NCBI GenBank assembly: GCA_021201755.1 | Contig: JAJQEI010000037.1 | Span: 62,001-126,000 of the forward strand | DNA length: 64,000 bases | Direction: 5' to 3' | Source of the DNA: Ruminococcus sp. | GTDB lineage: Bacteria > Bacillota > Clostridia > Oscillospirales > Ruminococcaceae | Shown here: positions 36,720-46,301 of the stretch, piece by piece | Layout of the letters: the number at the start of each line of letters is the position of its first letter | Numbering within the stretch: position 1 is the stretch's first letter | Notes under the pieces: generated by a model | Seen by the model: only the letters and a program-made list of their open reading frames with translations | What the model was told of the DNA's origin: nothing | Database searches by the model: none | Translations under genes and position numbers: made by a program

Positions 36720-37763
36720 ATGAATATGATAACTGTACACGCCAGTCGGGTTTATCCCATTTGGATTGGCAGAGGATTACTGAAACAATGTGGCAGTTTG
36801 CTGCGAGAGCAAACCAAAGCAAAAACAGCTGCAATTGTGACGGATGACAATGTTGACAGGCTATATGGAACAAGTGTGGTGGCGTCTTTAGTGCAAAATG
36901 GATTTCGAGTGGTAAAATTTGTATTTCTTCATGGAGAGTCTGCAAAATGCAGTAAAACATTAAATCAGATTTATGACTTCCTCTGTGCGCATGAAATAAC
37001 TCGTACAGATTGTCTGGTGGCATTGGGCGGCGGCGTTGTGGGAGATATTACGGGTTTTGCAGCAGCGACTTTTTTGCGTGGATTGGATTATTTTCAAATT
37101 CCTACGACCTTGTTGGCACAGGTGGATTCCTCGGTAGGTGGAAAAACCGCTATTGATTTGCCCAGCGGAAAAAATCTTGTTGGTGCATTCAAACAGCCTG
37201 TGGCAGTTCTGTGTGATCCGGATACGTTACAAACCTTACCAGAGATATTCTTAGCGGACGGTATGGGTGAAGTAATCAAATATGGTGAGATTCAAGATGC
37301 GAAGCTGTTTGAACAGTTGGAACAATATAAATTGGACACCATTCATGAAGTGCTGGAACAGGTGATTACTACTTGTATCGACATTAAACGCCGAGTGGTG
37401 GAAGAGGATGAATTTGATACCGGATTGCGGATGATTTTGAATTTTGGACATACACTAGGTCATGCTATTGAAAGCTATTACCATTATGAAACCTATACCC
37501 ATGGCAGTGCAGTGGCAGCTGGTATGTGCATGATGGCGAAAAAGACTTGTACATCAGAGCTGTATGAGCGACTGTGTCATTGTGTATTGTCTTATCATCT
37601 TCCTACAGAAGTACCTGCAAAACTAGAAGCATTACTGCCCTTGTGTGGAAAAGATAAAAAACGTGCAAACGATACGCTGCGTTTCATTGTTTGCGAAGAA
37701 ATCGGTGATGCGCAAATTCGTTCTATGACATTTGAAGCATTCCAAAATTGGATGTTGTCATAA
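36720..37763 (+). CDS. aroB: 3-dehydroquinate synthase
   Basis: AroB converts DAHP to 3-dehydroquinate, the second step of the shikimate pathway. The 347 residues carry the NAD-binding and metal motifs: LVALGGGVVGDITGFAAATF, PTTLLAQVDSSVGGKTAIDL and NLVGAFKQP. EVIKYGEI and ILNFGHTLGHAIE supply the Glu and His zinc ligands. AGGAGC sits before ATG 36720; ATG 36726 is an alternative. aroA follows 13 bases later. The order aroB-aroA-aroC implies one operon for chorismate synthesis. Confidence 0.96.
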   Translation: MNMITVHASRVYPIWIGRGLLKQCGSLLREQTKAKTAAIVTDDNVDRLYGTSVVASLVQNGFRVVKFVFLHGESAKCSKTLNQIYDFLCAHEITRTDCLVALGGGVVGDITGFAAATFLRGLDYFQIPTTLLAQVDSSVGGKTAIDLPSGKNLVGAFKQPVAVLCDPDTLQTLPEIFLADGMGEVIKYGEIQDAKLFEQLEQYKLDTIHEVLEQVITTCIDIKRRVVEEDEFDTGLRMILNFGHTLGHAIESYYHYETYTHGSAVAAGMCMMAKKTCTSELYERLCHCVLSYHLPTEVPAKLEALLPLCGKDKKRANDTLRFIVCEEIGDAQIRSMTFEAFQNWMLS

Positions 37764-37776
37764 AGGAGGCGTTCTC

Positions 37777-39021
37777 ATGAATATCGAAATTACGCCGAGA
37801 AAGCTCTCCGGAACGGTGCGCATACCAGCATCGAAGAGTATGGCACATCGGATGCTTATCTGCGCCGCTCTGGCAGAGGGAACGTCGAAAATTTCCGGTG
37901 TGGATATTTCCCGTGATGTGATAGCAACAATGGAGGTCTTGACTTCGTTTGGCGCACAGTTTGAAATACGAGAAAATACGATTACTGTTATCGGAATTGG
38001 CGGAAAGCAACCACCAAGGGATGCGATTGCAGATTGTTGTGAAAGTGGCTCTACGCTGCGATTTTTAATTCCTGTTGCAGCGGCACTGGGCATTCATACG
38101 ACTTTTTTTGGACAAGGTCGCTTGCCAGAACGTCCGATTACAGCTTATTTGAGAGAACTGCCACCAAAAGGCGTACAGTTTTCAGCAGAGCATTTGCCGT
38201 TAACAATGCATGGGAAGCTTCAACCTGGCACATATCAGTTGGAGGGGGACGTTTCTTCTCAGTATGTGACAGGACTGCTTTTTGCACTACCTTTGCTGGG
38301 AGGCGATTCAGAAATTCAAATGACTTCTCGACTGCAATCCCGACCTTATGTGGATTTGACAATTGACAGCTTGCGTCAATTCGGCGTAAAAATCCGAGAA
38401 ACAGAAAACGGCTTCTATATTTCGGGAAATCAAACATTTCATGCGCACGACGTAACAGTAGAGGGCGATTATTCTCAAGCGGCTTTTTTCTATGTGGCAA
38501 ATGCACTTGGCAGTGACATTACGATAACAAATTTAAATCCAGATAGTGTACAAGGGGACAAGTATATTGTCACTGCTGTACAAGAAATGCAAGCGAAATT
38601 ACTCGCTGAAGAGCCTGCCGGCTTTACAGTAGATGCGTCGGATATTCCAGATCTCGTACCGATTCTGGCAGTACTAGGAACATTTGGTACAGCTCCGTCT
38701 CATATTGTCGGTGCAGAGCGTCTTACCATAAAAGAAAGCAACCGTTTGACGTCAACGGCAAATATGCTGAATACGTTAGGCGGTAAAGTGACAGAGCGAA
38801 AAGACGGCTTGGACATAGAACCTGTTGTGACGCTGCATGGTGGTGTAGTAGACAGTTGTGGTGATCATCGAATTGCTATGTGTGCAGCGATTGCTGCAAC
38901 ACGGTGTACCGGTGATGTGACGATACGGCACGGAGAATGTGTAGAAAAATCATACCCCAATTTTTATAAAAATTATCACCAGTTAGGAGGAATTGCCCAT
39001 GTCATCGTTCTGGAATCATAA
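37777..39021 (+). CDS. aroA: 3-phosphoshikimate 1-carboxyvinyltransferase (EPSP synthase)
   Basis: The enzyme joins PEP and shikimate 3-phosphate. The 414 residues begin with the phosphate-binding PASKSMAHRMLICAALAEG. CCESGSTLRFLIPVAAALG follows, where a Ser replaces the usual Gly or Ala next to the substrate site; this may shift glyphosate sensitivity. KESNRLTSTANMLNTLGG and DHRIAMCAAIAA complete the family motifs. AAAGGAGG selects ATG 37777. Its end overlaps aroC by 23 bases. Confidence 0.95.
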   Translation: MNIEITPRKLSGTVRIPASKSMAHRMLICAALAEGTSKISGVDISRDVIATMEVLTSFGAQFEIRENTITVIGIGGKQPPRDAIADCCESGSTLRFLIPVAAALGIHTTFFGQGRLPERPITAYLRELPPKGVQFSAEHLPLTMHGKLQPGTYQLEGDVSSQYVTGLLFALPLLGGDSEIQMTSRLQSRPYVDLTIDSLRQFGVKIRETENGFYISGNQTFHAHDVTVEGDYSQAAFFYVANALGSDITITNLNPDSVQGDKYIVTAVQEMQAKLLAEEPAGFTVDASDIPDLVPILAVLGTFGTAPSHIVGAERLTIKESNRLTSTANMLNTLGGKVTERKDGLDIEPVVTLHGGVVDSCGDHRIAMCAAIAATRCTGDVTIRHGECVEKSYPNFYKNYHQLGGIAHVIVLES

Positions 39022-40090
39022 TATTTCGATTTCTATTTTTGGAGAGTCCCACGGTCCAGCCATTGGCATTGTCATCGATAATCTGCCGCCCGGAGAATAT
39101 ATTGATTTGGAAAAATTACGGCAATTTATGGCACGCCGTACGCCAAAAAAAGACGGCACAACGACCCTACGCTCGGAACAGGATTTGCCGCAGATAATGT
39201 CCGGATTGCTGAATGATCGCACGACCGGTGTTCCACTGTGTGCGTTTATTCAAAACACGGACACGCACTCGAAAGATTATAGTAATCTGTCTAGACTCCC
39301 CAGACCTGGTCACGCCGATTATACTGGAGCAATGCGCTATCGTGGCTTTAATGACGTACGTGGTGGTGGACATTTTTCTGGAAGATTGACCGCACCTTTG
39401 GTGTTTGCCGGTGCGGTTTGTGGACAAATTTTAGAACGTCGGGGCATATATACCGGTGCGCATATTCTCTCTATTCATGACATCAAGGATGATGCGTTTA
39501 GTCGTACAAAGGTTACGAAAGAGGATATTTTAGAAGTACGAGAGAAAGATTTTCCGGTTCGAAGCGATACACAAGGCGAAAAAATGCGAGAAGATATTAT
39601 TAAAGCGAGATTGGGTCAGGAGTCCTTGGGTGGGATTGTCGAATGCGTTGCCATAAACGTTCCGGCTGGCGTTGGCTCTCCGATGTTTGACGGATTGGAA
39701 AACACCATTGCATCGCTGATCTTCGGTATTCCAGCAGTAAAGGGCTTGGAATTTGGTGCAGGTTTTCAAGTGGCAGAAATGGTGGGCAGTCAGGATAATG
39801 ATCCATTTTATATTGATGAAAATGGACAAGTGAAAACCAAGACGAATAATCACGGTGGTATTCTGGGTGGAATTTCCTCTGGAATGCCAATTACACTGAA
39901 TGTGGCAATCAAACCAACGGCATCTATTGCAAAGCCACAGGAAACGGTAGATTTTCGTGCAAAGACGAACGAAACGCTTCAAATTCAAGGACGTCATGAT
40001 CCGTGCATTGTGCCTCGTGCTGTACCCTGTGTTGAGGCGGCAGTAAATCTGGCACTTTTGTCTCATATGATGGAATATCCGAATTTTTAA
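38999..40090 (+). CDS. aroC: Chorismate synthase
   Basis: AroC makes chorismate from EPSP using reduced flavin. The 363 residues include FGESHGPAIGIVIDNLPPGE, the RPGHADYTGAMRY loop with its flavin-contacting His, GGGHFSGRLTAPLVFAGAV and the C-terminal RHDPCIVPRAVPCVEAAVN. TAGGAGG lies eight bases before ATG 38999, inside the aroA reading frame, so translation is coupled. It completes the pathway from DHQ only with the shikimate steps encoded elsewhere. Confidence 0.97.
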   Translation: MSSFWNHNISISIFGESHGPAIGIVIDNLPPGEYIDLEKLRQFMARRTPKKDGTTTLRSEQDLPQIMSGLLNDRTTGVPLCAFIQNTDTHSKDYSNLSRLPRPGHADYTGAMRYRGFNDVRGGGHFSGRLTAPLVFAGAVCGQILERRGIYTGAHILSIHDIKDDAFSRTKVTKEDILEVREKDFPVRSDTQGEKMREDIIKARLGQESLGGIVECVAINVPAGVGSPMFDGLENTIASLIFGIPAVKGLEFGAGFQVAEMVGSQDNDPFYIDENGQVKTKTNNHGGILGGISSGMPITLNVAIKPTASIAKPQETVDFRAKTNETLQIQGRHDPCIVPRAVPCVEAAVNLALLSHMMEYPNF

Positions 40091-40113
40091 GTGATATGAA
40101 GGGAGGTTAATCC

Positions 40114-40704
40114 ATGAAAGATGAAAATATGCAAAAAATGGCTCGTATGGCAACTCCGCCGATTACCGATCCCCATACGGCAAATATCTTGATTTGTTAC
40201 CTGCTTTATCGGATTGATCGCCCAGTACAAGAATCGCATTTGTACGATATTGCCGTCACGAGTGATATTATCAATTATTTCGCTTATCAGGACTCCATTG
40301 ATTATTTGATGACACACCATTCGATTCAACTAAAAGAAGAAGATGGCATCAAGTATTATGTTTTATTGGCACAGGGGATTCAGACGGCGAAAGAGTTGCG
40401 AAATTTTGTCGGGAAAGCCTATCGGGATAAGTTGGTTTCTGTGGCACTGCGTTACTTTGCTCGATTGAAACGGGAGAATGAAGTAAAAATCGAATATCTC
40501 CCACTGAAAAAAGGCTATTATGTTCATGTTCGTTGTTTGGATATTGGGGACGACTTATTGGACATGAAACTTTATGCGCCTGATGAAACACAGGCTCACT
40601 ATCTGGGTGAACAAATCATGCTGAATCCTGCGAACTTCTATGGGAAAATTTTAGAAGCGGCTTTTTCTAATGAGGAAGAACCGTTGGATTTGCGTGATAA
40701 TTGA
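40114..40704 (+). CDS. DUF4364 family protein
   Basis: The 196-residue protein shows a winged-helix-like N-terminal half (about 20-95: ILICYLLYRIDRPVQESHLY, then TSDIINYFAYQDSIDYLMTHHSI) and a mixed C-terminal half with KKGYYVHVRCLDIGDDL. DUF4364 is a clostridial family without known function, often described as a possible DNA-binding protein. A GGGAGG site precedes the ATG. It follows aroC by 23 bases and may share its transcript. Confidence 0.7.
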   Translation: MKDENMQKMARMATPPITDPHTANILICYLLYRIDRPVQESHLYDIAVTSDIINYFAYQDSIDYLMTHHSIQLKEEDGIKYYVLLAQGIQTAKELRNFVGKAYRDKLVSVALRYFARLKRENEVKIEYLPLKKGYYVHVRCLDIGDDLLDMKLYAPDETQAHYLGEQIMLNPANFYGKILEAAFSNEEEPLDLRDN

Positions 40705-40763
40705 AAGCAAAATAATACGCTTGTGTGGAATTTGAAAAAATTGATTGGAAAGCAAAAAAATGA

Positions 40764-40792
40764 TTGCATTTTTACTGTAAATGTGTTATAAT
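40764..40792 (+). promoter_or_regulatory. Sigma-A promoter for phosphoglucomutase
   Basis: TTGCAT (40764-40769) and TATAAT (40787-40792) have a 17-base spacer. Confidence 0.8.
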
Positions 40793-40909
40793 ATGTATAA
40801 GTATTCTTTTCAAAAGAGTACAGTGTTTGCTGAGAAACAGATGCAAATAGAATGAATTGAAGTAGAATGATATGAGACGAAAGTTTCGTATCAGATGGAG
40901 GTATTTGTG

Positions 40910-42628
40910 ATGACAGAACAAGAACTGTATCAAGTGTGGTTGGAACACGCAACAGAAGACCCAGATCTACAAGATGAATTGAAGAAAATCGCTGGCGATG
41001 AAGTCGCAATTCGAGATCGCTTTTATCGAGATTTGGAATTTGGTACCGGCGGTTTGCGAGGCGTTTTGGGTGCTGGAACAAATCGTATGAATATTTATAC
41101 CGTGCGACGTGCGACCCAAGGCTTGGCAAATTATGTAAAGGCGGAATTTCCTACGCCTAGCGTAGCAATTTCTTATGACAGCCGTATTAAATCTGATGTG
41201 TTTGCGAAGACTGCAGCAGAGGTTTTGGCAGCAAATGGCATTCATGTGTACATTTATACGGAGTTGATGCCGACGCCAATGCTTTCTTATGCTGTTCGGG
41301 CACAGAAGTGCAGTGCCGGTATTATGGTGACTGCCAGTCACAATCCGGCAAAATACAATGGCTATAAGGTGTATGGCAGTGATGGTTGCCAGATGACGAT
41401 TGAAGCGGCAGATGCGGTTTTGGCACAGATTAACGCTTTGGATATATTCGACGATGTTTTATGCACAGATTTCAACCAAGCGATGACAGAGGGAATGATT
41501 TCTTACACGCCACAATCGGTGATTGATGCTTATTATGAAGAAGTCCTAAAACAGAGCTTGAATCCGGAAGTATGTGCATCTAGTGGATTAAAGATTGTTT
41601 ATACGCCACTGAATGGTACAGGGAATAAGCCGGTTCGGCATATTTTATCTGCGATTGGAATTCAAGATGTGACGGTTGTTTCGGAACAGGAAAATCCGGA
41701 CGGAAATTTTACGACTTGTCCTTATCCGAATCCGGAGATTCGAGAGGCTTTGGAATGTGGCTTGAAGTTATGTAGAGAAGTAAAGCCGGATTTGTTGCTT
41801 GCAACCGATCCGGATGCAGACCGTGTGGGAATTGCGGTTCCGGATGGTGACGATTATGCGTTATTCACTGGTAATGAGGTTGGTGCGCTGCTTCTGGATT
41901 ATATCTGTCAGCAGAGAGTAGAAAAGGGACTTATGCCGAAAAATCCGGTGACAGTCAAGACCATTGTTACAACAGATATTGTTGATGCAATTGCAAAAGC
42001 GTACGGTGTCGAGGTGATCGAAGTACTGACTGGCTTTAAGTTTATTGGAGAGCAAATTGGTTTTTTGGAAGCAAAAGGAGAAGAGAATCGCTATCTCTTT
42101 GGATTTGAGGAGAGCTATGGTTATTTGGCTGGTACTTATGTTCGTGACAAGGACGCAGTAGTTGCATCGATGTTGATTTGTGAAATGGCAGCGTATTATC
42201 GTGCAAAAGGTATTTCAATGATTGAAGCAAGAAAGCAGATGTATGAAAAGTACGGAGTCTATGTACATAGTCAACAGAGCTTTACTTTTGAGGGCGAAAG
42301 TGGCATGATTCAAATGCAAAAGATTATGGCAGATTTGCGTGAGAATCATCCGATTGAAATTGGTGGCTTGAAAGTATGCAGGTTTGATGATTACCAAGAG
42401 GGTGTTTCGAAAAATATCCTTACCGGTGAAACCGGTGCCATTACGTTGCCAAAATCGAATGTATTGGCATTTCAATTGGAGTTGGGTGCTAAAGTTGTCA
42501 TTCGCCCGTCCGGCACGGAACCGAAGATAAAGGCATATTATACCACAAAAGCAGATACGCAAGAAGCTGCCACAGTACAGCAGAAGACATTAAATAAGGC
42601 GTTCAGCGCAATGATTTTAAGCGAATAA
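40910..42628 (+). CDS. Phospho-sugar mutase (phosphoglucomutase/phosphomannomutase)
   Basis: The enzyme interconverts glucose 1-phosphate and glucose 6-phosphate and would channel the product of cellobiose phosphorylase into glycolysis. The 572 residues carry GTGGLRGVLGAGTNRMN, the active-site serine in GIMVTASHNPAKYNGYK, the metal loop ATDPDADRVGI, the sugar loop FGFEESYGYL and the phosphate loop RPSGTEPKIKAYY. GGAGG places the start at ATG 40910, not at 40895. It is monocistronic with its own promoter and terminator. Mannose 1-phosphate may also be a substrate. Confidence 0.92.
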   Translation: MTEQELYQVWLEHATEDPDLQDELKKIAGDEVAIRDRFYRDLEFGTGGLRGVLGAGTNRMNIYTVRRATQGLANYVKAEFPTPSVAISYDSRIKSDVFAKTAAEVLAANGIHVYIYTELMPTPMLSYAVRAQKCSAGIMVTASHNPAKYNGYKVYGSDGCQMTIEAADAVLAQINALDIFDDVLCTDFNQAMTEGMISYTPQSVIDAYYEEVLKQSLNPEVCASSGLKIVYTPLNGTGNKPVRHILSAIGIQDVTVVSEQENPDGNFTTCPYPNPEIREALECGLKLCREVKPDLLLATDPDADRVGIAVPDGDDYALFTGNEVGALLLDYICQQRVEKGLMPKNPVTVKTIVTTDIVDAIAKAYGVEVIEVLTGFKFIGEQIGFLEAKGEENRYLFGFEESYGYLAGTYVRDKDAVVASMLICEMAAYYRAKGISMIEARKQMYEKYGVYVHSQQSFTFEGESGMIQMQKIMADLRENHPIEIGGLKVCRFDDYQEGVSKNILTGETGAITLPKSNVLAFQLELGAKVVIRPSGTEPKIKAYYTTKADTQEAATVQQKTLNKAFSAMILSE

Positions 42629-42659
42629 ATTTGTATTCGTTGATTTTGTAAAAGATAGA

Positions 42660-42692
42660 AAACCGCTCTGTTTGAAAACAGAGCGGTTTTTC
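42660..42692. terminator. Rho-independent terminator after phosphoglucomutase
   Basis: AACCGCTCTGTTT / AAACAGAGCGGTT with a 3-4 base loop ends in T5. It lies between convergent genes and may serve both. Confidence 0.88.
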
Positions 42693-42808
42693 TGAAAAAA
42701 GAAGTGATGAAATGCCGCATATAAATTGACCAGAACTTAATTCTCTACTTTTCTGTACCAACGGTATTATTGTAGAATCGATTACTGCATAAAATATTTC
42801 GTCACATT

Positions 42809-43435
42809 TCATCGAATAAAATTGATTGGCGTTGTGATTTCCTTGCTTGGAAGACCAAATGTTTTTTTGCCAAGGGAAATGCTTTTCATTAAAAATACCA
42901 TATTTTTTGCCAGCGTCTGCATGGTTTGTAATCCCTCTTCGTCTTGTACTGCTTTACCGGGCGCAGCACCATGCACGCTGTTCCAATATTGGCTAGAGGC
43001 AATCGGCATTCCAGATATGGAAAAATATTTGTTTAATTCATCAAATGTCGATGAGAGTCCTCCTCTTCTGGCAACAACAATGCTTGCACCGACTTTCATC
43101 GTTTTGTCAAATTGTGTACTATAGAAAAGCCGATCCAATAGAGCAATTAGTGATGCGTTTGCAGAGGCATAGTAGACCGGACTTGCAATGACGAGAGCAT
43201 CAGATATTTCAAATTTTGGTGCAATTTCATTCACTAAATCATCGAAAACACATTTGCCACGGCGACTGCAAGTATTGCACGCAATACAGCCACGTATATC
43301 TCGTTTGCCGATATCGATGGTTTCTACATTTATGCCTGCGTTTTCAAACACCTGCGTCATTTCAAGAAGTGCCGTTGTTGTATTGCCGTTTTTTCGAGGA
43401 CTGCCGTTTATCATAAGTACTTTTAATGTTTGCAT
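42809..43435 (-). CDS. Flavodoxin-fold NAD(P)H-dependent oxidoreductase with cysteine cluster
   Basis: The protein (208 residues) has the FMN phosphate loop INGSPRKNGNTTTAL near the N terminus and IASPVYYASANASLIALLDR with VVARRGG in the core. GCIACNTCSRRGKC near residue 50 is the cysteine pattern of the iron-sulfur flavoprotein (Isf) group, which uses a 4Fe-4S cluster. It probably reduces small electron acceptors or helps in oxygen defence. AAAGGACAG supports ATG 43435. It has its own weak minus-strand promoter with TATAAT near 43514-43519. Confidence 0.8.
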   Translation of the reverse strand: MQTLKVLMINGSPRKNGNTTTALLEMTQVFENAGINVETIDIGKRDIRGCIACNTCSRRGKCVFDDLVNEIAPKFEISDALVIASPVYYASANASLIALLDRLFYSTQFDKTMKVGASIVVARRGGLSSTFDELNKYFSISGMPIASSQYWNSVHGAAPGKAVQDEEGLQTMQTLAKNMVFLMKSISLGKKTFGLPSKEITTPINFIR

Positions 43436-43580
43436 AATTTTCTGTCCTTTCGCATCCATTTTTAAATAGAATAAGACCATGTTTTGTACTGAAATTTTAA
43501 AAGTATCTTTATTATAACATCGTTTTTAAAAAAAGCAAGCACCCAAAAAATAGACAATGCAAATTTTTTTCAAAAAACAG

Positions 43581-43609
43581 TGGAAATTCTCTCTTGGATG
43601 TGTTATAAT
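43581..43609 (+). promoter_or_regulatory. Promoter for the HisJ-like phosphatase gene
   Basis: TGGAAA (43581-43586) and TATAAT (43604-43609) have a 17-base spacer; the -35 box is weak. Confidence 0.6.
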
Positions 43610-43649
43610 AAAAATTAGAAGGTAAAATATTTTTAATGAGGTGATGAAG

Positions 43650-44486
43650 ATGCTTCTTATGGACTGCCATACGCATACCGATTGTTCTCCTGATGGCACA
43701 GGAACCGTAGAACAGCTTTGTGAACGTGCCGTGACTCTGAAACTGCCGGTTCTAGCGATTACGGATCATGTGGAGATGAACCGATTTTTTACACAGGATT
43801 ATTATGGAAACGAGCCACGCAATGCATGGGAATTTTATGACTACGCTTATATAATGGAACAATCTTTATCGGATATTACAGTGCAAAAAGAAAATTATCC
43901 CGATTTACAGCTGTTGTGTGGCATGGAAATAGGACAGCCGAATGCGGATTATGCGCTATCTGAAATTGTAACGAGAGATAAGCGACTGGATTTTGTCATT
44001 GCATCGCTGCACGAACTGCTTGACGAACAGGATTTTTTTGAACTCTCTTATACAGAACAGTCTGTGCCGGAACTTTTGAAGGCGTATTTTTCGCAGCTGC
44101 TCGATATTTGTCAAAATGGAGAATTTGATGTATTAGGACACTTGACCTATCCACTACGCTATATCGAGGGTGGAGAGGGCATTTCGGTGGACTTAACGCT
44201 ATATCAGGAGCAGATAGACGCCTGTTTTGAGGCGTTGATTCGGCGAGATAAGGGCATTGAGCTGAACACTTCCGGTTATTATCAAAAATACAAGCCTTCT
44301 CCGCCTGAGTCACTACTGCGACGATATCGGGAAATGGGTGGAAAAATTTTAACATTAGGTTCAGATGCCCACTGTGCCGATGATTTGGCAAAAGGCATTT
44401 CACAGGGTACAGATCTTGCGAAAGCTGTTGGATTTGATGCCGTATGTTATTTTGTAAAACGGCAGCCGATTTTTGTAAAAATATGA
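43650..44486 (+). CDS. PHP-domain histidinol-phosphatase (HisJ/HisK family)
   Basis: It is predicted to hydrolyse histidinol phosphate in histidine synthesis. The 278 residues have the PHP metal motifs: DCHTHTDCSPDG, AITDHVEMN, LLCGMEIGQP, FVIASLHEL, DVLGHLTYP and LTLGSDAHCAD. GAGGTGA precedes ATG 43650; ATG 43644 is possible. No other his gene is near, and PHP proteins of this size also act on other phosphoesters, so the substrate is provisional. An Lrp regulator follows within 40 bases. Confidence 0.82.
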   Translation: MLLMDCHTHTDCSPDGTGTVEQLCERAVTLKLPVLAITDHVEMNRFFTQDYYGNEPRNAWEFYDYAYIMEQSLSDITVQKENYPDLQLLCGMEIGQPNADYALSEIVTRDKRLDFVIASLHELLDEQDFFELSYTEQSVPELLKAYFSQLLDICQNGEFDVLGHLTYPLRYIEGGEGISVDLTLYQEQIDACFEALIRRDKGIELNTSGYYQKYKPSPPESLLRRYREMGGKILTLGSDAHCADDLAKGISQGTDLAKAVGFDAVCYFVKRQPIFVKI

Positions 44487-44525
44487 GAGCATATTTTGCT
44501 TTTGTTTTTGAAAGGAGTATTTGAA

Positions 44526-45011
44526 ATGATGAAAGACCAACTGATTGCATTGTTACAAAAAAATGCACGTTTGTCCAACGAAGAATTAGCAGTAATGTTG
44601 GGAACAGACGCTGCGACAGTTGCAGCAGAAATTCAAAAGCTGGAGGACGATGGAATTGTCAAGGGTTATAGTGCAATTGTCAACGAAGAACTGGCGGATC
44701 CGGATTTAGTGACGGCAATTATTGAACTGCGTATCACACCGAAAAGAGATAGCGGCTATGAAGAAATTGCGCATACCATTATGCAGTATGACGAGGTAGA
44801 AAGTATTTCACTAATGGCGGGTGCATATGACTTATCTGTCACAGTGAAGGGAAGAAACGTAAAAGAGGTTTCCATGTTTGTGTCACAATGCCTGGCACCA
44901 TTGGCAGGTGTACTTTCTACGGCAACGTATTTTGTTTTGAAAAAATATAAGGACAAGGGTATTGTGATATCAGAGGAAGAGAAGGACGAACGGGGTTATT
45001 ACTTCCCCTGA
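44526..45011 (+). CDS. Lrp/AsnC family transcriptional regulator
   Basis: The 161-residue regulator has an N-terminal helix-turn-helix (LIALLQKNARLSNEELAVML) and a C-terminal RAM ligand-binding domain (SISLMAGAYDLSVTVKGRNV). These proteins sense amino acids. The next gene is an aminotransferase, an arrangement common in clostridia, so it may control that gene. GAAAGGAG supports ATG 44526; 44529 is an alternative. Confidence 0.88.
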   Translation: MMKDQLIALLQKNARLSNEELAVMLGTDAATVAAEIQKLEDDGIVKGYSAIVNEELADPDLVTAIIELRITPKRDSGYEEIAHTIMQYDEVESISLMAGAYDLSVTVKGRNVKEVSMFVSQCLAPLAGVLSTATYFVLKKYKDKGIVISEEEKDERGYYFP

Positions 45012-45113
45012 TAGAGATTAGAATACAAGAGGTTAGAAATTAGAACGACACAGATGCTGAATTTTTAACTTTTAGCCTTTTCCTTCTAATAATTGAAAAA
45101 GGAGTAGATAATT

Positions 45114-46301
45114 TTGTTGGATTATGATAAACTGCTTTCCGATAAAGCCAAACAGATGAAACCCTCTGGTATTCGAAAGTTTTTTGATGTTGTTGCTACG
45201 ATGGATGATGTTATAAGTTTAGGCGTGGGAGAACCGGATTTTCAGACACCCTGGCTTGTACGTCAGACTGCCATTGAAAGTTTAGAGCGCAAGCGTATGA
45301 TTTACACGGCAAATTCCGGTATGGCAGAGTTGCGTCAGGAAATTGCTCGCTATGTTAAGAGAAAGTATATGCTGTCTTACGATCCGAAAACGGAAATTAT
45401 GGTCACAGTTGGTGGGTCGGAGGCAATTGATTTGGCAATTCGGTCTGTCGTCAACCCTGGAGACGAGGTGCTGGTAGTAGAACCATCGTTTGTCTGCTAT
45501 AAGCCAATTGTAGAATTGATGCATGGCGTGGCTGTACCGATTTCGACGAAATTGGAAAATAAATTCAAATTGACACCGGAGGAATTACAGGAGCATATTA
45601 CGGATAAAACGAAAATGCTGATTTTGCCGTACCCCAACAATCCAACTGGCGGTATCATGACAAGATCCGATTTGGAGGCAATTGCAGAAGTGCTGCGTGG
45701 AACAGATATTTTTGTACTTTCTGATGAAATTTATTCAGAATTGACTTATGGTGTAAAGCACGTTTCCATAGCTGCCATCGACGGGATGCGAGAGCGTACG
45801 ATTTATGTCAGCGGATTTTCCAAGGCATTTGCTATGACTGGTTGGCGTTTGGGATATTTTTGTGCGCCAGAGCCACTGGCAGAGCAAATGTTGAAATTAC
45901 ATCAATACGCCATTATGAGTGCCCCTACATTGAGCCAATACGCTGCGATTACGGCGTTACGTGAGTGTGATCGTGATGTAGAAAAAATGGTAGCGGAATA
46001 CGACAGCCGTCGGAGAATGCTCGTAGACGGATTTAATCGTATAGGTCTTACTTGCTTTTATCCAGAGGGTGCATTCTATATATTCCCTTGCATTCGCAGT
46101 ACTGGCATGAATAGTGAAGAATTCTGTGAGATACTGCTACAAGAAGAAAAGGTTGCAGTTGTACCCGGCAATGCGTTCGGCGACAGTGGCGAGGGGTTTA
46201 TACGTGTTTCTTATGCCTATTCCCTAAAGCATTTGCAGGAGGCGTTGCGTCGGATAGACCGATTTGTAAAGCGGCATCATGATGCAGGAGACAAGTTATG
46301 A
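45114..46301 (+). CDS. PLP-dependent aminotransferase, class I (aspartate/aromatic type)
   Basis: The 395-residue enzyme transfers amino groups between amino and 2-oxo acids. It has LGVGEPDFQTP, TVGGSEAIDLAIR, PYPNNPTGG, SDEIYSELTY and the PLP lysine in VSGFSKAFAMTGWRLGY. RVSYAYS carries the carboxylate-binding Arg. The start is TTG 45114 or 45117; AAAAAGGAG ends about nine bases upstream. ispE overlaps its stop by four bases. With the preceding Lrp gene it may be an aromatic aminotransferase, but substrate choice is not visible. Confidence 0.9.
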   Translation: MLDYDKLLSDKAKQMKPSGIRKFFDVVATMDDVISLGVGEPDFQTPWLVRQTAIESLERKRMIYTANSGMAELRQEIARYVKRKYMLSYDPKTEIMVTVGGSEAIDLAIRSVVNPGDEVLVVEPSFVCYKPIVELMHGVAVPISTKLENKFKLTPEELQEHITDKTKMLILPYPNNPTGGIMTRSDLEAIAEVLRGTDIFVLSDEIYSELTYGVKHVSIAAIDGMRERTIYVSGFSKAFAMTGWRLGYFCAPEPLAEQMLKLHQYAIMSAPTLSQYAAITALRECDRDVEKMVAEYDSRRRMLVDGFNRIGLTCFYPEGAFYIFPCIRSTGMNSEEFCEILLQEEKVAVVPGNAFGDSGEGFIRVSYAYSLKHLQEALRRIDRFVKRHHDAGDKL

